Shown: piece after piece, positions 47,101 through 59,100 of the stretch
Layout: each line of letters opens with the position of its first letter
Numbering within the stretch: the first letter of the stretch is position 1
Assembly (NCBI GenBank): GCA_029465975.1
Contig: CM055762.1
Span: 930,001 to 994,000 of the forward strand
Length of the DNA: 64,000 nt
Direction: 5' to 3'
Origin: Dallia pectoralis
Lineage: Eukaryota; Chordata; Actinopteri; Esociformes; Umbridae
Position numbers and translations under genes: made by a program
The notes under the pieces: model-generated
What the model saw: the letters and a program-made list of their open reading frames with translations, nothing else
Told to the model about the DNA's origin: nothing
Databases searched by the model: none

Positions 47101-50100
47101 TCTCTCAAAACTCATTGGATGTTAAGGTTAGATAGAATGGGAACTATGGATTTCTTCTTCACCCACTGCAAATATGTTGTAGAAAGACAACCTTTCTCTT
47201 TTCTCTTAGATAATATGTCCTTAGACAATTTCTGGAGACATTTGGGGTGTGTGGTGGCTGTACATTATACAGTTACTCTGCAGATCTGTATATGTTTATT
47301 AAATGTGCAACATTCTTCAACGTTAAAATATTCACAAAGCTGGTTAACGGGCAGCTTTATCAGTGCTTTCTGAGTAGTAGAGTAGAACAAGCCGGATATA
47401 TCAATATCACTTTGGTACTGAGGCAGGTTAGGATTCATCAGGGTTTAACGCAGTTGGTTTTGTTTATTTTTGGCCCACTCTTACCTCATAGACCTGCCAC
47501 ATGAACGGATAGCACAGAGGAAGACAGAGACAAAACAGCAAAGGTTCAGTAGGGAGCGTTCAGTAGGGAGTATAGAGTAGGGGGCGTACAGTAGGGGGGG
47601 CGTACAGTAGGGGAGCGTACAGTAAGGAGTGTACAGTAGGGGGCGTACAGTAGGGAGCGTACAGTAGGGGGCGTACAGTAAGGAGCGTACAGTAAGGAGT
47701 GTACAGTAGGGGGGCGTACAGTAGGGGGCGTACAGTAGGGAGCGTACAGTAGGGGGAGCGTACAGTAGGGGGCGTGAGTGTGTTAAGAGTGACAGGGGCA
47801 ATGGTGATTAGAGAGTAATGCTAAGATCACTATTGCACAAAGGAGTAAGGAGTAGGGGGGCGTACAGTAGGGGTGTACAGTAGGGGCGTACAGTAGGGGG
47901 CGTACAGTAGGGGGCGTACAGTAGGGGAGCGTACAGTAAGGAGTGTACAGTAGGGGAGCGTACAGTAGGGGAGCGTACAGTAGAGGGGGCGTACAGTAGA
48001 GGGGGCGTACAGTAGGGGGCGTACAGCAGGGGGGTGTACAGTAGGGGCGTACAGTAGGGGGCGTACAGTAGGGGGGGCGTACAGTAAGGAGCGTACAGTA
48101 GGGGGCGTACAGTAGGGGGTGTACAGTAAGGAGTGTACAGTAGGGGGCGTACAGTAGGGGGTGTACAGTAGGGGGCGTACAGTAGGGGGCGTACAGTAAG
48201 GAGCGTACAGTAGGGGAGCGTACAGTAGGGAGCGTACAGTAGGGAGCGTACAGTAGGGGGCGTACAGTAGGGGTGTACAGTAGGGGGTGTACAGTAGGGG
48301 TGTACAGTAGGGGGCGTACAGTAGGGAGCGTACAGTAGGGGGCGTACAGTAGGGGTGCACAGTAGGGGGCGTACAGTAGGGGGCGTACAGTAGGGGGGCG
48401 TACAGTAGGGGAGCGTACAGTAAGGAGTGTACAGTAGGGGGAGCGTACAGTAGGGGGAGCGTACAGTAGAGGGGGCGTACAGTAGGGGGCGTACAGCAGG
48501 GGGGCGTACAGAAGGGGGTGTACAGTAGGGGGCGTACAGTAGGGGGCGTACAGTAGGGAGCGTACAGTAGGGGGAGCGTACAGTAGGGGGCGTGAGTGTG
48601 TTAAGAGTGACAGGGGCAATGGTGATTAGAGAGTAATGCTAAGATCACTATTGCACAAAGGAAACACTCAGAAGCCCAGTCTACACTACTAGAATCACTG
48701 AACAGGGTAAACAAGTACGTTTTATAGTATAATATAATGTATCAGTCTACTCAAATAGGCATTTGTTATGCACATCAAAGCCTGTTACAAGTGTGTGAGA
48801 AACATGAGGTCTCTGCGTGAGAATAACAATGAGAGGGTCTACACACAATAGAGTGCAGGCTTCCTTATAGAGGGTCTACACACAATAGAGTGCATGCTAC
48901 CTTATAGAGGGTCTACACACAATAGAGTGCAGGCTTCCTTATAGAGGGTCTACACACAATAGAGTGCATGCTACCTTATAGAGGGTCTACACACAGTAGA
49001 GTGCAGGCTTCCTAATAGAGGGTCTACACACAGTAGAGTGCAGGCTTCCTTATAGAGGGTCTACACACAATAGAGTGCATGCTACCTTATAGAGGGTCTA
49101 CACACAGTAGAGTGCATGCTACCTTAAAGAGGGTCTACACACAGTAGAGTGCAGGCTTCCTTATAGAGGGTCTACACACAGTAGAGTGCAGGCTTCCTTA
49201 TAGAGGGTCTACACACAGTAGAGTGCAGGCTACCTTAAAGAGGGTCTACACACAGTAGAGTGCAGGCTTCCTTATAGAGATACATGATGGGGACAGGATT
49301 GTTCACATTTATACAGCCAAAAATACAGAAACTCAAAGCTATAGCCAGTTTACAGAATCACTATCTTATTGTAGTAGCAGGAACAAGGTGCTCTACAACG
49401 CTCTAGTGACAGCCAACACCACAAAGCAATCAGAGTGGGACTCTGTTCCATTTGTAATCCTCTCCTTGTAGCTCCTCTACTGGAATAAAACAAATCTGGA
49501 ATTTATATTGGAATTGAGCCCAACTTTGAAGGACTAGGAGATATTCTACAGACATTACAGCAGCAGCATGACATCAGACCCTGTTCAACCGTGCCCTTGG
49601 AGAGCCTCTGTCCTCTCACCAGAAAGGTTCTCCAGATCAGGGTGGGGCTAGACAGTTTTTAGCAATATAGTTTATATGTAAGCAACCAAAATAGCTCAAA
49701 AGCATCTACTGGGTCTGTTTCAAACTAGCCATTTTAAAGCAGAACATATATCTACTAGATAGAACAGCTACCAGGTACCTCCCAGTCCTAACCTAAAGAC
49801 ACAACAGCCTGACAGCATCTATAGTAATAAAGCACAATTAAGATGAGACGGACGCATACATCGTCATGTGCATCATCATGTTCGATCTGTCCCCCGGTGC
49901 AAAACACAATCTGTCAACCACAAGGAGGAAGAGCAACAACAAACGGAACCATGAAGTCCTGGGTCAATAGAGAACCAATAGGATCAACACAAATAGAGAA
50001 CCTCCAATAGGATCAACACAAATGAAAAAGACATTCTACATTAAACACTAAACCTCTACAACTACTTGTCTGTAGATCGAGGGATCATTATTGACACATT

Positions 50101-53100
50101 AGTTGGACAAACTACAACCACTAGGTCCAGAACCTACTACTAGGGAATCCCATTAAATTCACCTTGGCCCCATCAGCGCAAAACGGCTGCCAATGAAACA
50201 CCAGAGAGTCAGAAACACAATACATGCACAGATACACAGGAGTGATGTAAGACAGAGACAAAGTAAGGCACCACATGTTCGTGTTGTATTCATACGTGTG
50301 TCTAACTTAATACAAACCCAGTTCTTCTTGTTCTTCTTCTTGTTCATAGCATCTGCGTCCATGTTGGATCCAACACTAGAGTGGCTGGTGGCACTGGCGA
50401 TGCTGCTGACGCTGTCTGAGGAGTGCTGTCTCCTCATCCGGAGGTCCGGCTGCTGTTGGTGATGATGCTGCGGGCTGCCATTGCTACCGCCACCTGAAAA
50501 GGAAGCTCACAAAGGAGGACAGGAAGTGGACAAAGGAGGACAGGAAGTGGACAAAGAGAGATGTCATCTTAATTACACCCACCGGGGGAAAATGCCTTAT
50601 TGTCTCACGGAAAGTATTAATGCAGTTGTTTGTTTGTTTGAATTTTGTCATATTTAAGCAATAATGCGATGGGCCGTATTGTACAATTAACCACGGCTAA
50701 GATCTGTTCTCAGGCACGACGCAACTCGACAGAGTTTTAATCCTCACCTGTTCTGCTCTGTTTGCAGCTGAGCTCAGGGGTGTTAATCACTCCATTGATG
50801 GCTGCCTGAGCAACGTTGTTTTGTTTCTTCAGAAGTTCAATGTTCTTCCTCAGCTCGTTCAGCTCACAGTCCTGTGTGGTCACATTTCAGTCAGTTTGAG
50901 ATCAACATGATTCGGTTGAATTCAAATTGTGTCATGTTAAATCAACAAATGTCATGATGTTTTGATATTATTTCCATGTTGTTGTGTAATATTATGACAT
51001 GCTACATCATGTTGTGTTTTGTCATGTGTTCGGTCGTCTGGTGTTCTGTCGTCTGGTGTTCTGTCGTCTGGTGTTCTGTCGTCTGGTGTTCTGTCGTCTG
51101 GTGTTCTGTCGTCTGGTGTTCTGTCGTCTGGTGTTCTGTCGTCTGGTGTTCTGTCGTCTGGTGTTCTGTCGTCTGGTGTTCTGTCGTCTGGGGTTCTGTC
51201 GTCTGGGGTTCTGTCGTCTGGGGTTCTGTCGTCTGGGGTTCTGTCGTCTGGGGTTCTGTCGTCTGGGGTTCTGTCGTCTGGGGTTCTGTCGTCTGGGGTT
51301 CTGTCGTCTGGGGTTCTGTCGTCTGGGGTTCTGTCGTCTGGGGTTCTGTCGTCTGGGGTTCTGTCATCTGGTGTTCTGTCGTCTGGTGTTCTGTCGTCTG
51401 CTGTTCTGTCGTCTGCTGTTCTGTCGTCTGGTGTTCTGTCGTCTGGTGTTCTGTCATGTCATATCTCACCTTGTGTTCAGCGGTCATAGTCAGGCTCTTC
51501 AATCGGATGGTCATGTTTCCCAGGCTCTGTTCAAATGCTGCAACAAGGTGAGCCTACACGTGGAAATACATATATTTAGCATTTATTCAGTTCAGATTAC
51601 GTTTAACTATAATTGCTGGTCATATCACAGGTGAACATTTGACTGGCAAAATCAAAACAGTGTTTGGATTTACAAAAACATACCAATACCAATGCCCAGA
51701 ACACTTGCAGATAAAAACATATATTCCACTATTACAGCATATACAATATACAATATATACTTACGTTTAACAAAAAAAATCTGTGTGGTCCCAAAGATAC
51801 AATATAAAAATAAAATAAAATACAAAAATGCTCAATATTTATCCTTCGGTAGCTACTATACACAAGAACAAGAATGATGGGAGCAAGAGTAGCTGCACCT
51901 CCACAGACGATCTGCTTCAAAGCCAAAACTACTAACAGTAAACCGCTAAAGACAAGGGCAGCTACCAGCAATTCATGACAAGAAACCCAATACCAGAATT
52001 TACATTAGCCAACACCTCCAAAAGCCGAAATTACAATCTCCAAAAGTTAAAGTGAAATAAAAATGCAAATACTACACAATGTTATTCCCGTAAGTAACAA
52101 TGTCTCTATAGGGTCTCTGATAAATCCTTTGATCCTTTAATCTTTTCACACCTCTCTGACAGATGCTTCCGCATTGTGTGTTTGGTCGACAGGCTCTCGC
52201 TTGCCCCCTCTGAGGGGCCGACTCGGACGGATACACCTCCTGGAAGGGTAGTTGTTCAGGGGAAGCCACAGGACATCGGTGCCCGCTCTGAGGTATGGCT
52301 TCCTGGATGACATGGACAGTGAGGCTGGATGCTAACAGTGGTACTGCCACAACATTGGCCCTGTGGCTCCTGTGTAGCTCTTTGCGTACCTCTTCACTAT
52401 AACACGCAAACTGTGTCTAATTCTTCCAGTGTCTCCACAGCTAAGACATTATCTGGGTCGCTGAGTGAACAGATGAAGGGAAACACAAGTGAGGGAGAGA
52501 CATTCCTCCTCCTATTGAGATACCAGGAGATAGTAGACCTTGAACTAGTGCAACTTAACACAGAAAGCAGGACCGGCATAGAGCAGTGTGGAAAAATGTC
52601 TCACGAGAGCAAACGGTTATCACAGGCGTAATGACCTCCCTCAGAACCCAAACCATGACCTCACTCTGGCCCCGTTTACACCACCACGAAGCACAGTAAC
52701 AAACCCAAATAATCATTATCTACTATAAGCAATCATCCAGCAAAGCGTTTTAGTAGACCCACACTCAGTGCCACACAGAACCAAAACCAGAGGAAACATG
52801 ATGTCATTTGTACTCAACAAACCGACGAGCAGATCCTAGCATGTAGGAGAGGTGATCTGAAATAATAGAGTAAATCCGCCACACATTTAGACCTAACCTG
52901 TATTTGTCAAACGTCTCAGTGAGAGTACTGAACTATAATCAGCCTCTTGTTACCTCCTAATGAATACCATTATACAGGTGGGGTTGGGGGGCTGATCCTA
53001 GACCAGCACGCCTTCTCTCAAGGACACAGCAGACATTAAAACCAAATATATAATTTTCTATAATGGCAAAATTGCACACCAGTATTTGAAAGAATTCACC

Positions 53101-56100
53101 ACATGGGAAACATTTAATCTATCGCTGGCCAATAAAAACAGAGGGGCGGTGAGAGTAGTGGCGTGTGGTGGACTTGGCAAAAGACACAAGATTAAAGTCA
53201 CAGAGCCGCTCTGAACACACTTTTCAAACAGGTACACGTCTATGGGCGGGGGGTGGTGGGGGGGAACAACAACAGCATGTTCTCACCACTTGTACATGCA
53301 CCTACCCATCTTTCACAACATGTCCTATCCCCCGACCACCTGCTTAACGCTATTTACCCACCCTGACCTCCCACTGTGTCTGGCACCTCCCCCCTCCCCA
53401 CCCTGGTCTATCGTTCCTCTCTCGTTTTTCGGGGCCAAGTCAAGGATTGCGTGGCGTATTGAAATCAGCAGCCCTGTGATGCTGTTGTTGTGTCTATATT
53501 TATGTTCTGACTCCACGCTGTCTGTCCTTTCGAGGTGTTTACAAGGTTTTGGAAATATCAGATTAAACACCCTGTGCACTCTAGTAAGTTTGGGTGTGTG
53601 CACACAGAACTCTGTTTTGAAGAGTGTCAGCGTAACCAGGCAGGAGTGTGTAGGTGTGTGTTTGCAAGGAACAATTCTTGTGAACACTTGGGTAGGTGCG
53701 TCTGTGTTATGATTCATCGCACAGACGTGTCTATATGGGTTTCTGCTTCCTTTCTATATACGGGCGTGACCACACAGCTTGTGTCCGGGTCTGTGTGACT
53801 AGCTGGGATTCCCTCTACTTCCCTACTACTTACGTTAGCACTCAGCTGTGTCGTCAGGGCAGAGACTTTCTCCTGTGACGCGTCCAATTCTCTGCGCAGC
53901 TTACGGATCTGAAAATGAAACACACACGAGAACAGTCAAAACAAATAGGCTTCTGAAACCATGACAGCATCAAAACAGAGCCCAGAGAAGGTCGCGTGCT
54001 GCAGTAGAAAAAACACTCCCAGCCCAGTCACAGGTAGAAAATAGTTTAGGAAATGAAAGACTTCAGGCCTTCCTACAGAAACACACAGGTGTTGGGCCTG
54101 TTAACTCGGGGTCAGTGCAAACACAACACTGACATCTGTAACTAGATACTAGATACTCCTCCATGTTCCAACACGTATGATTACAGAGACCAGAATGAAA
54201 CAGAGAAAAAAGAAAGACGGAGGGAGAAAGAAAGAGGGAGAAAGAAAGAGGGAGAAAGAAAGAGGGAGAAAGAGAGAGGGGAGAGCAATGAGAGAGAAAA
54301 ACATTTGTTTTGTTAACAAAAGCTGAACGAGAGCTCAATTCGTACCTCTGACTGGGATTTCTCTTCGGTCTGAAAGCAGAATAGGAGAATGATTAGATGA
54401 TTAGATAAATCCCCTAATAATATATTCGTTACAGAAACCTGGTTATTAGGGGATGTCCCTGTTAATGGGTCTGGAAAGCGGATCTCTCTACTCCTGGAGG
54501 GGATTCGTTTGTGTGGAGGTGAGGTGTGGGGGGGGGGCGGGGTATTGCGTGCCTGCATGCTGAGAGATATTGTCTAATCTGAACAATAGTAGGTAACACA
54601 GGAGAGCTTGGGAAATAGGCATATGTACACTCACACACTTTTACAACGGAACAGGCAGATGTGGCCGTAAAGTCACCTGCTGTCCTTGCTTTCAGTTTTT
54701 TTTTGGTTATAATGTTTACAACATATCCAGCATACAATTTGTCAATTTGTGGTCATTTGGTGTCAACACATGTTGTTATTAATTAAGCATGTTTAATTTC
54801 ATTTGGTTTTGAAATAGAGCTATTGCGTATCCGGCAAAACCAGAAGTCAACTGGCCATCTTCTGTAGTTATACGTTTGCGGTTGTTTCGCCGGTTCTCAT
54901 AGCAACCCAAATAAGCAGAGTGTGCGTGGTTGTTGTGACATAAACTTCAGATGATAATGGTTTTTCCACAGGTCCCGCCTGTCTGCCTGGCACTTTGTAA
55001 AGACTTGCTAAGACAGGGCTAATAATAGAGTGTGTGTGTGTGTGTGTGGTAGGTTGTTGGCATACTTTTTGTTTCACTCTAGCGCCCTGACAAAGCATCA
55101 CCTGTCAATACAGCATCAACACACACAACCAATGCTGTCAATCATGGTTGCCTCCTGGAAAACTGAAGGCTATCCAAACTGCTTTTTATATTTTTGGTTT
55201 AGCAAATGGAATCTGATATAGATATCTGCCTTAAGAGCACGTAAACACCCTTGACGTTTGAACGGTCCTGTCAGATTTAGTCGCCCAGGACAACAACTAA
55301 ACAACCACTGACAGAAGATCGCTCACTTTCTGTGCCTCAAGTCAACACCAATTGATCTGCAATAACCGACAGAATTACAAACGCTACAGAATCGTCATCC
55401 TTTTTAGTGAATCAGTGTCCTCATTAACAAACAGCTGTTAAATTGAAATAATAATGAACAAACAGTATTTGTCAGTTCCAATATTTGAATTGAAATATTC
55501 CTGCATATTCCCGGCGTTCCTCTGTCACCCAATTCCTACCGTGCGTACGTCCCAGGCTGCCAGCGTTCCCGTCATTGTCAAAGTGGCCATCATTTTGGCG
55601 GCTTCTGTAGCTTCTCTCTACTACTGAACTTCCCCCCCTCCTATACACCTCCTCCTGGGTGTTCTGCTACAGGTCTGCTTGCAGTTTCAACTTGTCTGAG
55701 AGCTCAGTGTCTCTCCCTCTCTCTCACCACACTGACCCCGCCTCTGCACCTGCTTGTGGGTGTGGCCCTGTACATAGGGGGGACCAACCTGACATAAACC
55801 CACCCCAGACTGGCAGCCACGCAGTTGTCTGTTGAATACGTCGGCATACAATACAACAGTGATCGATTTAATTATGCGCTTTCCTCTCGATAGGTTACAG
55901 ACTGCTATCGTGTGCAAGCTCGTTTTAGTCGTCTTTCGCACTGGGGGAAAGATAATTACATCCGTTTTGCTAATGAAGGTAATGAATGTGTCAAAGATAA
56001 TTATAAAGATTATAAACACGTAATATGCCTTTTGAAACATAATTCAAAGAAATAAGTTGTCCCATGCTGATTCGCTATAAACAAGATGAGTCGTAGCAGA

Positions 56101-59100
56101 TAACTCTGATGAATCACATGATGAATCGTAGCAGATAACTCTGATCCAATTCAGTAAAGGAACCCCTCCCTCCCCAACTTCATCCAATGACACAACAGGC
56201 ACCAGATCAGTTAACCCCAAGCTACATTATTAGAACTATAGGCTGATTGGCGGGGGTGTAGGTGGGCGTAACCAGGTGGATCTGAGAAAAGGATGACAAC
56301 ATAAAAGCTCCCCGCAGGCACAGATCTAGGATCAGTTTACAGTAGCGAGATCCTGACATCAACCATTAAGAGGACAAACACAAAACAGACATCAAATCAC
56401 TCTCAAGCTTGTTTGCAAGTTTGTATCCTCCAACATATTTCTGAAAGTGAAGATAAAGATATCTTTTATTGCATAGTGATACTAAAATGAACTACACATA
56501 TACACGCGTGTGTATGTATGTCCAAGGATCCCACTCACCGTTGAGTAGACAGAAGAGGTGCTGGAGACGAGGGAAAGGGAGGAACCGTGAACTGCAGAGA
56601 CAAAACCGCAAGACATACAAAGATGAGGCCACAGTAAAATACAGGACAACAAACACTCCGTCAGACGCGCTTGTAAACACACGCACACTCAAAGTAAGAA
56701 CATGAAAGATCTCTCATTCACCAATATGAACAGCAGCGTGCCAGAGAATAAGTGTGTGTGTGTGTGTGTGTCCCTTTAAACAATCGGACTGCACACACAC
56801 TCCCTATGTTGACGATCCCATCATTCACCACCCAAGCCACCATCAGTCTACCATTATACAGCGCCTCTGGCTTGTTCCGACACGAGCAGCACCACAGTGG
56901 TGAAAGTACTAATAACGGCCCTAATAAAGACACTGCTGTTATCTGGAACTGTATGTTCCTGATTGAAGTGGCTATGTGGTGTAATTAAGTATAGTGTCGC
57001 TATAATCCTGTTGATTGACAACTTATTCTGTGATCTTAGATAAAAGTCAAGTCATAAATCTGTACAGTTGTTTCCTGCTAAGATGAATGTGCAGTAATGT
57101 TTTATTGAAAACAATCTGTCTACAGGATGGAAAAAAGTATGCTATTTTAAATTGAGGGCCAGGTTTTTTTCCCAGCCTGTAAGATAAAAGGTGTAGAGTC
57201 AGAACGATGTAATGCAGGAGACAAGGCAGTAGAGTTTGAGAACAAGATCAAACACAAGGTATTTCCTTATAATTATTTGTCCTCTTAAGTAATGGGACTA
57301 CAGAACTGGGGCTGGGGGTACTGATAGTTTTATTCCAATTCATCTGGAAGCATGAATTCACTGAGTTAACCTGTAACTCGGTACATTAACTAGGACAGGC
57401 AACACAACATCTAATCCTAGTGAATTCACTGAGTTATCCTGTAAGTGGGTACATTAACTAGGACAGGCAACACAATATCTAATGCTAGTGATTTCAGCAT
57501 AGTGGAACTGCCACGAAATCTCCCAGTCACGTCACAAACGGGAAATACACTGACAGTCGCACCGTTTCCTGCATGTTCTCATGTTCCTCAAACATAAAGA
57601 CCCAGTAATTATCCTGCTTCTATAACGCTGGAGGGAACTTGAGAGAAGGAGAGAGGATTTAATAGACAACGGAAGAACCCCAGATAGAACAATCATTGGC
57701 AATACCGGGCCTGCGTACTAATGCTTTAATAATGATCATCTTGAAATGCATTTTATATATTTATATCATATATTTAGTATATTTAAAAATATACCAACGA
57801 AGAGTAAAGAGCAGTCTTCCTCCTCATCACACTACTCTGTTCTCTTGTGAAAATTACACTTGCCTGTTTGGTGACTGGATTATTTAGTTTGAAGTGCTGA
57901 TGGAGTATGAGTGTACTTGCAATTTAGAACTGTGGATTTGCATGTGCAGAAACAAACCAGGAAGAGATGACAGAGAAACCAGGCAGATTATCGGCCTACA
58001 TGGAATTGTCCCAGAGTAATCCCAACTGTAAACTAAAATAAACAGAATAATATTATATACGACGACCGGAGCGTTTTGTAAAGACACGAAAGAAAAAGAG
58101 GAAAACATGATTAAGAAAACAGGAATGTGAAGGTGAATTAAAATCCATTTAACAGGTTGGGTTAGAAGGATGGAAGGGTTCATTATAAGTAATCAGCTCC
58201 TTCTGTTCTCTCCTCCCACTCATTCACTAACCCCCTCCCTCCCTCCCTCACCCCTCTGTGTCACACACTCAGCCTCTCTATCTTCCCTATACCCCTCCCC
58301 CCTCCCTCTCTCTCTACACCCCTTCCCCTCTCACCCTTCCCTCCCTCTCTCTCTCTCCCCCATCCCTCTCTCTGTCTCACACCCCTCCCTCTCCCCCCTC
58401 CCTCACTCTCCCCCTCACTCTCCCCCCCTCACTCTCCCCCTCCCTCTCCCCCCTCCCTCTGTCTCCCCCCTCTCCCCCTCTCTCTCCCCCCTCTCTCCCC
58501 CTCCCTCTCGCCCCCTGCCTCTCCCCCTCCCTCTCTCCTCCCCCTCCCTCTCTCCTCCCCCTCCCGCCTTCCCTCTCTCTGTCTCACACCCCTTCCTCTC
58601 TCTCCCGCCTTCCCTCTCTCCCCCTCCTCTCCCCCTCCTCTCTCCCCCTCCTCTCTCCCCCTCCTCTCTCCTCCCCCTCTGCCTCTCCCCCTCTCTCCTC
58701 CCCCTAACTCTCCCCCCTCCCCCCTCCCCTCTCTCTACACCCCTTCCCCTCTCACCCTTCCCTCCCTCTCTCTCTCTCCCCCATCCCTCTCTCTGTCTCA
58801 CACCCCTCCCTCTCCCCCCCCTCCCTCCTCTCCCCTCCCCCTCACTCTCCCCCCTCACTCTCCCCCTCACTCTCCCCCTCACTCTCCCCCCTCTCTCCCC
58901 CTCCCTCTCTCTCCCCCTCCCTCTGTCTCCCCCTCTCCCCCTCTCTCCCCCTCTCTCCCCCCCTCTCTCCCCCTCTCTCGCCCCCTGCCTCTCCCCCTCC
59001 CTCTCTCCTCCCCCTCCCTCTCTCCTCCCCCTCCCGCCTTCCCTCTCTCTGTCTCACACCCCTTCCTCTCTCTCCGCCTTCCCTCTCTCCCCCCTCCTCT

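Noticed and set aside
50976..51634. ORFs of 156-211 residues with VVWCS, FCRLV or LSSGV repeats
   Set aside because: 15-bp minisatellite open in several frames; the real coding part here is the 84-bp nav2 exon at 51470-51553.
52072..52640. Possible extra gene or exon in a nav2 intron
   Set aside because: Short open frames on both strands, no recognised domain, no splice sites fitting the nav2 phases.
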